Below are positions 1 through 11,383 of a stretch of 64,000 nucleotides of DNA, piece after piece (the stretch's first letter is position 1; the number at the start of each line of letters is the position of its first letter). Origin of the DNA: Littorina saxatilis (Eukaryota > Mollusca > Gastropoda > Littorinimorpha > Littorinidae). Under the pieces are notes generated by a model. That model did not search any database and was not told where the DNA came from. It saw only the letters and a program-made list of their open reading frames with translations. The translations under genes were made by a program, and so were the position numbers. Location: assembly GCF_037325665.1 (NCBI RefSeq), contig NC_090245.1, positions 107,169,324 through 107,233,323 of the forward strand, given 5' to 3'.

Positions 1-211
1 GAGAGGTACAGAAAAGTGTGCTATCCTTCTTAGCGCAACTACTACCCCGCTCTTCTTGTCAATTTCACTGCCTTTGCCATGAGCGGTTTACTGACGACTC
101 GGATGCTACGAGTATACGGTCTTGCTGAACAATGGCATTGCGTTCAGTTTCATTCTGTGAGTTCGACAGCTACTTGACTAAATATTGTATTTTCGCCTTA
201 CGCGACTTGTT
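1..211 (+). mobile_element. Helentron-like repeat, copy 1 (3' part)
   Basis: Matches the last 200 bases of the copy at 213-1141, ending CGCCTTACGCGACTTGT. Cut by the window start. Copies 1 and 2 lie head to tail. Confidence 0.8.
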
Positions 212-212
212 A

Positions 213-284
213 TATTTAGACAAGTTTTGACTAAATATTTTAACGTAGAGGGGGGAATCGAGACGAGGGTCGTGGTGTATGTGC

Positions 285-357
<73 letters not shown>

Positions 358-1141
358 TGTCTGTCTGTCTGTGTGTGTAGAGCGATTCAGACTAAACTAC
401 TGGACCGATCTTTATGAAATTTGACATGAGAGTTCCTGGGTATGATATCCCCAGACATTTTTTTTTCATTTTTTTGATAAATGTCTTTGATGACGTCATA
501 TCCGGCTTTTCGTGAAAGTTGAGGCGGCACTGTCACGCCCTCATTTTTCAACCAAATTGGTTGAAATTTTGGTCAAGTAATTTTCGACAAAGCCCGGACT
601 TCGGTATTGCATTTCAGCTTGGTGGCTTAAAAATTAATTAATGACTTTGGTCATTAAAAATCTGAAAATTGTAAAAAAAAAATAAAAATTTATAAAACGA
701 TCCAAATTTACGTTCATCTTATTTTCCATCATTTTCTGATTCCAAAAACATATAAATATGTTATATTTGGATTAAAAACAAGCTCTGAAAATTAAATATA
801 TAAAAATTATTTTCAAAATTAAATTTTCCAAATCAATTTAAAAACACTTTCATCTTATTCCTTGTCGGTTCCTGATTCCAAAAACATATAGATATGATAT
901 GTTTTGATTAAAAACACGCTCAGAAAGTTAAAACAAAGAGAGGTACAGAAAAGCGTGCTATCCTTCTTAGCGCAACTACTATCCCGCTCTTCTTGTCAAT
1001 TTCACTGCCTTTGCCATGAGCGGTGGACTGACGATGCTACGAGTATACGGTCTTGCTGAAAAATGGCATTGCGTTCAGTTTCATTCTGTGAGTTCGACAG
1101 CTACTTGACTAAATGTTGTATTTTCGCCTTACGCGACTTGT
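213..1141 (+). mobile_element. Helentron-like repeat, copy 2 (full length)
   Basis: Begins near CAAGTTTTGACTAAATA, then a GT/GTCT microsatellite (about 285-378), then the conserved block AGCGATTCAGACTAAACTAC, TGACGTCATATCCGGC and AT-rich sequence. Ends ACGCGACTTGT. Noncoding. A tandem simple repeat near one end, subterminal palindromes and no visible target duplication are features of non-autonomous Helentrons (DINE/HINE type). The superfamily call is inference; the repeat family is seen directly in eight copies here. Confidence 0.75.
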
Positions 1142-1173
1142 TTAAATTGTCAGGGAAAGTCGCTGTCTTTAAG

Positions 1174-1235
<62 letters not shown>

Positions 1236-1279
1236 TCACACACACACACACACACGTTATAAAACAAAGGGACCCCTTA

Positions 1280-1630
1280 GGCCAAAAAGAAAAATATGTC
1301 TGTTTCCGGTAACCCGACCGATCCTATTTTTAAGCGCCGACTCTAAAGGGTTTTTTCGCTTTTCGCACACACACACACACAAATATATATATGAAGTCAA
1401 GTATACTTTATTTAGTTTCAATATATCTGGGTCAAAAACATGTGCTAAATAATTGTAAGTAAACTAAGGAAGCGTTTAAAAAAATAATAAAAAAAACGTA
1501 AAAAGACGTTAACAAAACGTAAGAAAAAGGTTAAAAAAAAATAAAAATTAAAAAAAATAAAAAACACGACCGACCGACCCTATTTTTTTCGGCGATGTTA
1601 CCGGAAACAGACATATTTTTCTTTTTGGCC
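1280..1630. mobile_element. PIF/Harbinger-like MITE with TTA target duplication
   Basis: 351 bp with terminal inverted repeats starting GGCCAAAAAG/CTTTTTGGCC and extending about 50 bases through TTTCCGGTAACCCGACC. Flanked by TTA on both sides. A TWA duplication fits the PIF/Harbinger superfamily; no transposase is present. A small (CA)n and an A-rich core lie inside. Confidence 0.75.
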
Positions 1631-1921
1631 TTATACTCCCTGCCATAAAATGTCAGTCACGATCTAAATTAATTTTGTGCTCTGATTGAGGTGGTAGACA
1701 TTAAGGTGTTTCCGGAGCTGTCATCAAACGCATGTAGGCAACATTCATTTCGAGTGAATTTACGGATGGAGACGTTACATGACTCTCATCCTTGACGCTG
1801 TGGGTAAAGGAGCAGTTCAGCGGTGACGATATGGGCTTTCCTTTTTTCACAAAGAGGTATGAACGTCCGTTGGTTTTATTAGTTTGTGTGTGTGGTTGTT
1901 TTGATATATTTGTATGTCACA

Positions 1922-2066
<145 letters not shown>

Positions 2067-2084
2067 TTCAAATGTACAGTGCCC

Positions 2085-3727
2085 GGCGAAAGAAACGCAA
2101 GTCATTCGCGCCCACTGTTACAAGTGATTTTTCGTCATTTTTAAATTGTCGTACAATATGAACTAGATAAGGTACATCAAAAAGGAAGACAGATTCGTGG
2201 AGGATATTTTACTGGCAGTACGATTAGTAAATATCATTTAATCGTTTTATTGTTTTATTTGTTCATAAACTGTGTTATACAGGGTAGGGGTCAAGCGAGT
2301 CATGATTGCAGGCGAACGTGTCACTTTCACATGCTACAAAATTCGTAAAAATGCATATTTTTCAACAAGGTAAAGACAGTTGTGGAGGAAATTCACTTCT
2401 CACATGATCATATAATTTGAGTTATTCGCAAAACCGTAACATAATTAGAAAAATGAACATAAATCACTTAGACGGTATTAAAAAGGGTTGTTTGGGATAA
2501 GCTCCTTCATGCAAACATAATTTATGCTCCTTCAGGTGTCACTTCGGTACGCTACAAAATTCGTAAAAATGCATATTTTTCAACCAGGTCAAGACAAATG
2601 TGGAGAACATTCATTTCTCAACATGATCATTTCATTAGAATTATTCGTCAAAGCGTAACATTATCGCAGTTTGGGACAGCGATCTTCAAAGTGACAGTTG
2701 GCATCTATCTAAGAGCTGCGAAGCGGACCTGCGCATCTTTGGGACTTTGTTTGTTCGTTTATCTGTTTATTTATGCGTGAGTGTGTATCTATGTGTCTGT
2801 GTGTGCATTTGAGTTTATGAGTGTGTATGAATGTGTTAAGGGTGTAAGGGTGAAAGGGGGGGGTGCTTATGCGTTTGGCTTCATAGTACTTTCTTACGAA
2901 TCACAACGCTAACAGGCCATTGGTTAACAAAAAAGCAAAACAAAAGCGCAGGATTTTTTCTTCTAATTATAGCATGTTCGTGTAGAACAGACACTTGGTC
3001 ACAAACATCATCTGATTTTAAAACAAATTAGAACGTCGATTCCATGCGAAGAAGCTTTTCCCAGACAACCCTTTTTAACACCGTCTAAGTGATTTATGTT
3101 CATTTTTGTAATTATGTTACGCTTTGGCGAATAATTCTAATTAAATGATCATGTTGAGAGATGAATTTCCTCCACTACTGTCTTTACCTGGTTGTAAAAT
3201 ATGCATTTTTACGATTTTTGTAGCATGTCAAAGTGACACGTTCGCCTGCAATCACGACTCGCTTGACCCCTACCCTGTATAACACAGTTTATGAAAAGGT
3301 AAAAAAAAAAGAAAACGTTTAAATAATATGCACTACTACCCCCCCCCCCCCCACCAAAACAATGCTGCTCTTATCCCTCAAAACAAGGCCCAGAATGCAC
3401 CAGATTGCACAGATTTTAACCGTTTTTCAACAATTTTCCGGGGGAGCATGCCCCCGGACCCCCCTAGTTCGCGCGCCTGCTTTGCAGGCGCGCGCTTGTG
3501 GCTTCGCCACTTCGCTGATTTGCCCCCCCCCCAAAAAAAAAAGGAGGAACCCCCCCCCCCCTTACAACTCATTTGGTCCGGCCCTGCGTACAGCCAGTAA
3601 AATATCCTCCACGAATCTGTCTTCCTTTTTGATGTACCTTATCTGGTTCATATGTTACGACAATTTGAAAATGACGAAAAATCACTTGCAACAGTGGGCG
3701 CGAATGAGTTGCGTTTCTTTCACTCCA
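2085..3727. mobile_element. Long foldback/TIR element with internal insertion
   Basis: Arms about 400 bp long: 2085-2497 pairs with 3056-3298 plus 3598-3726 in reverse complement. Examples are GCGCCCACTGTTACAAGTG against CACTTGCAACAGTGGGCGC and AAGGGTTGTTTGGGA against TCCCAGACAACCCTT. The right arm is split by 3299-3597. The centre (2521-2665) carries a third, direct copy of part of the arm. The outer TIR begins near GCGAAAGAAACGCAA. No ORF. It abuts the LINE at 3727. Confidence 0.7.
3299..3597. mobile_element. GC-rich hairpin repeat inserted in foldback arm
   Basis: Interrupts the right arm of the foldback element. Holds poly-C runs and three consecutive short palindromes (3438-3457, 3470-3494 and 3498-3510, e.g. 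GTGGCTTCGCCAC). A similar GC-rich block lies at 16856-16940. Confidence 0.5.
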
Positions 3728-4795
3728 CTTTCAGTAATCGTTATAATATTCTGTTTTTTGCTCGATTATTCTGAGATTAAATTCAAAAACAAAGAGACTG
3801 CCAACGAATGTTCTGAGATTGCCAAAATCACAGCATATAAAGGTCTCACAACCATCGAGTATAGAAGTTTTAAATATTTTGACGAGTCTGCCTTTTTCTT
3901 TGATCTTAATCGAGCGTCATTCCAAAGTGTACCTGGCTGCAGTAATGCAGATGATAATTGCAATCTTTTTCATGATATTTTGTGTTCCATTATTGATAAA
4001 CACGCTCCACTACGTCAGCATAGAGTGAAACATCCCCACCAACATCAGACATTATTGCGGCCATGGCGTTGTGTGATTTCTTTACATAACATGAACAACG
4101 AGTACAACTTACAAAGGAATGAAGTTTTGAACACGGTGAGGCAAGCAAAAGCAGATTATTTTGATAAATTGTTTTCTGATAAGAGAAATACCTCTAACAT
4201 TTGGCGAGCAATGAATGCAGTTCTTGATAAATCGCGAAAGAGATCGACCAATTCTCCATCACAAATAACTCCAGACGATTTTAATCAACACTTTATTTCG
4301 CTCGCAGAGAAACTGAAAGCCTGTTACACGCAGAATGATTCCCTTGATACTGATGTCTCTTTAAACAAATTAAAAACATTTTGTGGACACAAGTTGGCTG
4401 AAAGCAAAACGTGTTCTATTCCACCCATTACTGTCCACGAGGTTGGACAACTGATAGAACAGACGGCGAATACAAAGTCAATGTGTCCCGATAAGATTCC
4501 TGTCCGGTTGCTTAAACGTGCTTTACCATACATAATTGATTCGCTGACTTATATGGCTACAATCTAAGCATACAACAAAACGTGTTCCCCTCTATATTAA
4601 AATGTGCCAAGGTAGTGCCACTCCCAAAAACCAAGGATCTTGCGGACCATAACAACTTTCGACCAATTTCCCTCTTATCTGTTTTATCTAAGCATTTTGG
4701 AGAAGCATATTCAAAAATACTTACTGGACTATATGGAACGAATGAATTTGTTTCATCCATTTCATTCTGGATTGCGCTCTGAGCATTCATACCAC

Positions 4796-4856
4796 GGGGT
4801 CCTGATTTGGCCTATTATGGTCCGCTGGACCCGAAAAGCAACAGCTAACTAACTAA
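4796..4856 (+). mobile_element. 61-bp SINE 3' end with 12-bp target duplication
   Basis: GGTCCGCTGGACCCGAAAAG followed by an (AACT)n tail, flanked on both sides by CATTCATACCAC (4784-4795 and 4857-4868). Removing it restores the LINE frame, reading HSYHTALSFLCETWLSAINE. Confidence 0.75.
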
Positions 4857-5135
4857 CATTCATACCACACTGCTCTCAGCTTTTTATGTGAAACTTGGTT
4901 ATCAGCTATTAATGAGTCCGAAGTAACGGGAGCGTTATCCCTAGACTTTAATAAAGCTTTTGACCTAGTAGACCACTCATTATTTAAGAAATTACAATGT
5001 TATTTAAAAGACGACTCTGCTTGTGCCTTTTTCGAATCCTATCTTTCAAAACGGACACAGTATGTATCCATTAACTGTAACACTTCTTCGAATGATTCTG
5101 TCAAAAGTGTTGTGCCTCAATGTTCTGTATTAGGA

Positions 5136-6264
5136 TGTCAAAGGTCAGTTCTCGTCAGCCTGTTGTTCTTTCTACGTGCGCCTTCCAAAGGGAATTTATG
5201 GAAGGAAAACACGCCGCCTTTTCGTATTAGCTAAAGAAACAGGTACTACCTCGACTTTACTTTCCTACTTCACTCTTTCCCATGCTCTCGAAGTAATGGA
5301 GAAAGATCAACACAAGTTTACATAATTTAATACGTGGATAGTGTTATAACATTCTTGAAATGCAGCACATATTGATCAGGTTAGTCTATTTCTGCTAAAT
5401 ATCACTTTGTCGTATGAAACGCAATACACACTGCTCGAGCTAGATTATGTCGCTTGAATCGCAGCACACTCTGTTCAACTGTTTATTGCTGCTGGATATC
5501 AATTCCGTCATGGTAATTTAACATGACTCAGCCGTCGCAAACGTTCTTCAGAATTTTCCCTTGGAGGACGTCAAAAAAAAAAAAGAATACACATATGTTC
5601 ATGAAGTTTTCACTTAGCTCAATGTCACTGAAGAGATACACAGGATGACGTGTAGCACCTGGCTGGTCTTCAAAACCGCACTCCTGGTCTGGGTCGTCAA
5701 TCTTCTTATTAAGACATCATCATCAGATTCGATAACAGTAACAGTCTGGTCGCATCTCTCTCCACAACTACAGCAGCATGAGGAAGAGGAGGATGAATTC
5801 ATTCTTGGACCGTGGGTTCCTGAAACAGACCAAAGGGCCATATATGTGTTACCTACACAGCCTGTCTAAAAGACTTGGTTTGTTCATATTTTATTATCGT
5901 TCTCATTCTATTTCTGTGTTTTGGAAAATGGGGATTTGGCAACAGCGCACATTCAAACGTACACAACTTGACAAAACACAATGTACATGACTGACACGAT
6001 ACACTCATCTCCGCCCAGATCTTGTGGAACGATTGTCGATGCAATAATCACAGTCACTTACCTTCAAAGACAGGGAAACGACTTTTCTTTCAAGCGTTAT
6101 TCGTTCCGTGGACTTGCGGAAAACGACCCCCTCGTGAAACGATTTTTGTTTACGTCAATACACGTGGATACGTCACTTGGATACGTCGTGTAATGCGTGA
6201 GTAGTCTCGGTTGCCTCATTTCTATTCTTGACAAGTTCGCGCCTCATAATATCTATTCATGACA
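5136..6264. mobile_element. Solo-LTR candidate inside the LINE
   Basis: 1129 bp starting TGTCA and ending TGACA, flanked by the 5-bp duplication TAGGA (5131-5135 and 6265-6269). TG...CA ends plus a 5-bp duplication are the signature of an LTR retroelement. No internal coding region is present, so it is read as a solo LTR. The family is not recognised. It is younger than the LINE it interrupts. Confidence 0.6.
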
Positions 6265-6502
6265 TAGGACCTATATTGTTCTGTATTTACATAAATGTGT
6301 CAGATGAGAAAGTAAGATGTGAGTTTTTTTGCGGATGATTCATCTGTTCACATCAGTCAGAAGGGTTTGGTATCCGTCAACCAATCTCTTCAAACAAGTC
6401 TAGATGAGATGACAGAATGGTGCACCACTAATGCAATGATTATTCCCCCTGTTAAGACGAAAAGTATGGTGATTACAACTAGACAAAAATACCAATTATG
6501 AC

Positions 6503-7344
6503 CGGCCCCCATAGCGCAGTGGTTAGCGCATCGGGCTGCGGGCCGGGAGGTCGTGGGTTCGAATCCCATCAGGGTCATGTGGGTTTTTCGGGCTACGGTC
6601 GGCTCCTACCCAGAGTGGAAGTGCTATGGTTCCCATGGGAAGGCTGGAATCACACAGCCGAGTGTCATTCACTTAACGAATGCGACTTTGAGGGTGCTCA
6701 GGTTCTGTTTACCTGACCAACACCGCAGGTGCGGCAGTTCTCGGGTCTGGTTGACACCAGGATATATTATGACAGTAAGCGTAGAGGGCTGCCCTGTCAC
6801 GTAGTCTCAAACCAAATTGGAAATCCATAGCATCATCTGTATAATCATCCTCATCTCATTAATCATCCAAAATTATAAAATGTCATTGCTCTTGTGGCCC
6901 TTCATGCCCGGAGCTCTCATGGTGACCTTGGTCTCATTGTTCCTGTTCCATCCTTCCATGAATAATAGTTCTGCTGTCAGTCTTCAACGTGTGACGTTCT
7001 GGGGGGGGTCGACGGAGGGAGCTTGTGGCGGTCTGCTCTCTGGATGGGACGCTCATTCAGTCTGGCTCCGCGACTTAGCAGTCAATGTCGTTAGTAGGGG
7101 GCATAGTAAGTAGTGGGCTGAGTCCGTTAGCTCGGGACAGACCCACTACTGAACACCGTCGAAGTGACTCAGCAGAAGTGCAGTGTTAACTTCCGAGGGT
7201 AGCCTACCGCAGCGACCGGACATCCTTCCCTGGAGCGTCTGTAAAATCGACAGGTCTGGCAGCGGAACGAAATTCAGATGTGGATGGAGCAGCGAATGCA
7301 GGGACGGGGCGGCGTGAGAGTACACCGAAACAAGAAAAGAAAAG
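6503..7344 (+). mobile_element. tRNA-headed SINE, about 840 bp, with target duplication
   Basis: Head has box A (TAGCGCAGTGGTTAGCGC) and box B (GGTTCGAATCC). The long body has no ORF and the tail is A-rich. Flanked by AATACCAATTATGAC (6488-6502) and AATACCAATGATGAC (7345-7359), a 15-bp duplication with one mismatch. Interrupts the LINE. The length is unusual for a SINE, so a second repeat may be embedded near 6820-7340. Confidence 0.65.
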
Positions 7345-7394
7345 AATACCAATGATGACTCTTACAGCTACAACTGTCAATTAGTTCAACTCAA

Positions 7395-7774
7395 CGGGCG
7401 CAGTAGCGTGGTGGTAAGACGTCAGCCTCCTAATCGGGAGGTCGTGAGTTCGAATCTCGGTCGCTGCCGCCTGGTGGGTTAAGAGTGGGTTAAGAGTGGA
7501 GATTTTTCCGATCTCCCAGGTCAACTTATGTGCAGACCTGCTTGTGTCTTAACCCCCTTCGTGTGTACACGCAAGCACAAGACCAAGTGCGCACGGAAAA
7601 GATCCTGTAATCCATGTCGGAGTTCGGTGGGTTATGAAAACACAAAAATACCCAGCATGCCTACTCAACGAAAGCGGAGTGAGCTGACTATGCTCTCAGA
7701 GTATAGTGTGGGGAACCCAAATGGGCAAACGAGCTCACACGTAACCAGACAATTCTGGAACGCTGAAGAAGAAG
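7395..7774 (+). mobile_element. tRNA-derived SINE, 380 bp, with 11-bp target duplication
   Basis: Head with GTAGCGTGGTGGTAAGACGT (box A) and GAGTTCGAATCTC (box B). The body contains CAAGTGCGCACGGAAAAGAT and ACCCAGCATGC, which I recognise as a widespread mollusc SINE body. (GAA)n tail. Flanked by GTTCAACTCAA at 7384-7394 and 7775-7785. Confidence 0.8.
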
Positions 7775-7844
7775 GTTCAACTCAAGTGCAACAAGTTAAG
7801 GAGCATAAATTATTAGGGGTTACTGTTGATCAAGAATTGAAATG

Positions 7845-7898
<54 letters not shown>

Positions 7899-7991
7899 GC
7901 GCGCGCACGCACGCACACACGGACGCAAACAACTCATTATCTCCTTTACTGTCAGGCATTCTATCAACTTCGACTAAAGAAACAAAAAGCT

Positions 7992-8026
<35 letters not shown>

Positions 8027-8876
8027 TGTTTGGTCGGTATAGGCCTACCTTATTGTCACCCACTCTTCCTCTCGCCCTCTTATTCTTTTCTGTCTACTCC
8101 CCCCCCCCCTCCCCCACCCCGACCCCTTGTCACCGCCTCAATCCCGACGTATCTATACTACTGTTCGTGCTTCCCTCCCCCCCCACACACACACTCTCAC
8201 AACCTCCATTTTGTTTTAACGCGTTAAAACGTGACGTCTCGCCCTGACGTCACAAACTTTCCGAGCTGCGAGCCTACTCTGCCACATACCTTTGTGAGGT
8301 CAGGCGTGGCGGTTATATGGCTCAGTGGTTCAGTGGTTACAATCCCCCACTGCTTATTTATACAATGTATTAGCTAACAAAAGACCACCATCCTGTGCGC
8401 AGGATGGGGTGTGCTCTCGAATACGCTTGCACTGAGATGGGAGGCTTGGTCAATTGTATGATGGAGTTGAGCGGGGGTGGGGGTGGGGGTGGGGGGGGGG
8501 GGTGGTATTGATAGCATGGCAGGTTGGACATACATTCTTTTCATCGCATGTTACGTAAATCAAAACGATATTTTTGTACTGGCCCATCCCCATGAAGGAA
8601 GAACACATGATCTATCTTTTACCAATGTTAATATATACCTCTTAACCACGTTGTTATCACATCTTATTACCAATTCAGTGCCCCATATGGCTTTTTGACC
8701 AATCAGGACGGATTCTAGGTGACCCTCTAAATGTTATAACGTTCAGGCAGGGACCCTTTTTGTTTATCAAGCTAAAAATTAACAAGACAAAGTAAAAATT
8801 TAAATCAACAATATCAGCGTGATTTTTTCTGAAGAATGACACTTCAAATGCTGTCAGAGAATACTATCTTTACCTA

Positions 8877-9150
8877 AAAAAAAAAAAATACCGCAAAGCG
8901 AGTATTGTAGGTGGGTGCTTTACGGAACAGCAAGGCACCGCCCATCATCTGAATGTGCACAATGCCGACCCGCTCACTTGAAATCTAAATTATCTAAGTT
9001 CGGAAAAATCAAGTGAAATTGCTCACTCGCTTTATGTCAAATGTATCTTTACGTCATTTCCCATCCGAAATAGAGTCGGTTCTAAATATGTCGCTCTCCG
9101 TTCAACTCACCGGCTCTACTTCTTCCCGGCGAAGCCGGGTATTCATCTAG
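8877..9150 (+). mobile_element. Helitron-like 3' end
   Basis: Ends with the hairpin CCCGGCGAAGCCGGG, 7 spacer bases and CTAG, followed by T: the canonical Helitron 3' terminus. The 5' end is not located, so the start given is approximate. Confidence 0.5.
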
Positions 9151-9289
9151 TTTCTAATATGCTGACTGTTAGCAAATGATAACAGACATGTCTCACAAAC
9201 GATATCAGCATTCGCCTAAAAGGCTCATGCTTGATATCTTTTTTCTCGACATGTCTGTTATCATTTGCTAACAGTCAGCATATTAGAAA
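9151..9289. repeat. Perfect 42-bp inverted repeat hairpin
   Basis: TTTCTAATATGCTGACTGTT ... AACAGTCAGCATATTAGAAA: arms 9151-9192 and 9248-9289 are perfect reverse complements around a 55-base loop that itself holds GATATCAGCAT/ATGCTTGATATC. Its left end touches the Helitron-like CTAG. Confidence 0.9.
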
Positions 9290-9752
9290 TAACTCATAAT
9301 ATCGTTCCCCGGCAGGGCGGTTTGCTTGGTCCTCTTTCGGAGTGGAACCTTGTTTTTAAACTCTTTTAAAATCTTTTTTTTTAATCATATCCTTCGGCGT
9401 AACCTTGTAGGACATTAATATTCTTCGATTCGAATACATTCGAATTATACATGGGCCAGTGAATTAGTGAGATTACGTGAACATATATGATCAAAAGAGC
9501 AAACGGATTAATGGAGGAATGGCAAATAATTGATTAAAACACTCACACACACACAGAATAACACAGACAAACAAAAAAACAAAAACACGAAAGAAAGAAA
9601 GAACGAAAGAAAGAACAAAAGAAAGAATGAAAGAAAGAAATTAATAAAGAAAGAAAGAAAAAAAGAAGAAAGTAAGACTTAGTGATTATAAACAAAATAT
9701 GAAGGGAAAGAGAGAAAGGAATCTTTAAGGAGAAATATAGATAACGTCAAAT

Positions 9753-10064
9753 TTTTGTTTGTTTGTTTGTTTGCTTAACGCCCAGCCGACCACGAAGGGC
9801 CATATCAGGGCGGTGCTGCTTTGACATATAACGTGCGCCACACACAAGACAGAAGTCGCAGCACAGGCTTCATGTCTCACCCAGTCACATTATTCTGACA
9901 CCGGACCAACCAGTCCTAGCACTAACCCCATAATGCCAGACGCCAGGCGGAGCAGCCACTAGATTGCCAATTTTAAAGTCTTAGGTATGACCCGGCCGGG
10001 GTTCGAACCGACGACCTCCCGATCACGGGGCGGACGCCTTACCACTAGGCCAACCGTGCCGGTC
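9753..10064 (-). mobile_element. tRNA-derived SINE (GGTTGGCCTAGTGG family), copy 1
   Basis: Reverse copy. Box B GGTTCGAACCCC, box A GGCCTAGTGGTAAGGC, tail (CAAA)n. Flanked by TAACGTCAAAT at 9742-9752 and 10065-10075. Confidence 0.88.
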
Positions 10065-10075
10065 TAACGTCAAAT

Positions 10076-11340
10076 AAATGTAAAGGAAGCAAAAGGCAAC
10101 AAGGATGGAATGATGCCAGAAAGGTAAGAAGAGAAAAAGAAAAGAACGAATGAACGAGAGAATGAAGGAAACGAAGTGAGGAAGAGGGGGGGAGGGAGGG
10201 GGGAGGGAGGGAGAATGAAGAAAAAAAGTAAAGAAAAACAATGAATGAATAAATCAACAAACAGATAAATGAATGAATAAACACATAAACAAATTTGAAT
10301 AATAAATAGATGAAGAAATACAAAGATACACACATTAATACACGAATACACACATAAAAATATAAGTATAAAAACACAGCAGTGCATACATAAAAAACAA
10401 CTTATTAATGCAAAGACAAATAAAAGAATAAATACACAGCTAGACAGATCAATAAATAAATGAATAAATAGATAAATACATGCACAAATTACATAAATAA
10501 AGTTAAAGTTATAAAGAAAGAAAAAAAGGAAAAAAGAAAGAAAGAAAGAAAGAAAGAAAGAAAAGAACAAAAAGGTGGAAAAATCAGTAAATTGAAGGAA
10601 TAAAGTGAACATTCGACGAATTAATTTCTTCATGAATGAATTTGCATGGTGCGACAATCGTGGTGAAACGGGGTAGAAGAGCAGATCTATGATGTTAAAG
10701 AATCAGAACAGGCGGACAGGCTGACACACGAACAGGCAGACAGACGAACACACACAGCCAGACAGACACATAGTATAAAAGTGAGTATCAAACCCACACA
10801 AATGTCAACACTCTAGAAATAGCTCTACATTAACTCTCTATAAACCCACCCTTTTCCGGAGTCCATAAAACAAGAATAAACACGAAAGCACCGTCTCGCT
10901 CAACCTACCCTAGCGTGTCGGTGACAGTGCAGTATCCTATTATCTCCTAAGCTACCCCCTCCCCGTTACCCCCACAATCTCCTTCTCCTCCTCCCGTCCT
11001 CTGTGCATTGTTTGCGCCCACAGGACAAAAGATGGGCGGGGGCAACGTGCATCCTTGTAGCCTACTGTTATAAACTCCTTTCAGTCATTCTCGCTTAACC
11101 AGACTGTTGTTGTCCGACTACCCGCTGAGACTGGATACTAAACGCGGAGAGAAAATCAACAAAACTGCTCTCGCTCATGAAAGATAGGCCTGACAATCAA
11201 AACTGGTAGCCGATCAAAGTTTTTGAAATTGCACACCAAATATTCACTTAGTTTTTGCTGGATCAGAGTAATAAAAAAGTGCAGTTCACTTAAATTATTT
11301 CTGACATTTCGTATAATTATTCAAACTAAAACGAAAGATC
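10076..11340. other. No gene seen
   Basis: Purine-rich, AT-rich sequence with GAAA and AATA low-complexity patches. Apparent long minus-strand frames are Phe/Ser-rich products of these patches. After about 10850 the composition becomes unique-looking, leading into the candidate promoter. Confidence 0.6.
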
Positions 11341-11383
11341 TTCTTGCGTTCGGTGATAAATAATGACAGCTCGGTCGTGCTAG

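Larger units (their letters stand above)
3727..7849 (+). mobile_element. Non-LTR retrotransposon (CR1/L2/Jockey group) ORF2 fragment with nested insertions
   Basis: Codes for the endonuclease-RT linker (IEYRSFKYFDESAFF, IIDKHAPLRQHRVK, SNIWRAMNAVLDKSRKRS). RT blocks follow: NNFRPISLLSVLSK at about 4655, LSLDFNKAFDLVDHSLFKKL at about 4950, VVPQCSVLG at about 5115, FFADDSSVHI (catalytic FADD) at about 6330, and the thumb QQVKEHKLLGVTVDQELKWQ at 7790-7849. The LINE sequence is interrupted at 4796-4856, 5136-6264, 6503-7344 and 7395-7774. A (CA)n tract replaces its 3' end. It is dead: there is a frame change near 4560 and the endonuclease is missing. Confidence 0.85.

Noticed and set aside
5645-6204. 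Several 60-75 aa ORFs
   Set aside because: They lie inside the solo-LTR candidate, overlap each other in different frames, and show no domain.
10045-10657. 195-aa Phe/Ser-rich minus-strand ORF
   Set aside because: Arises from GAAA/AATA low-complexity sequence. No domain, and the composition is unlike a protein.
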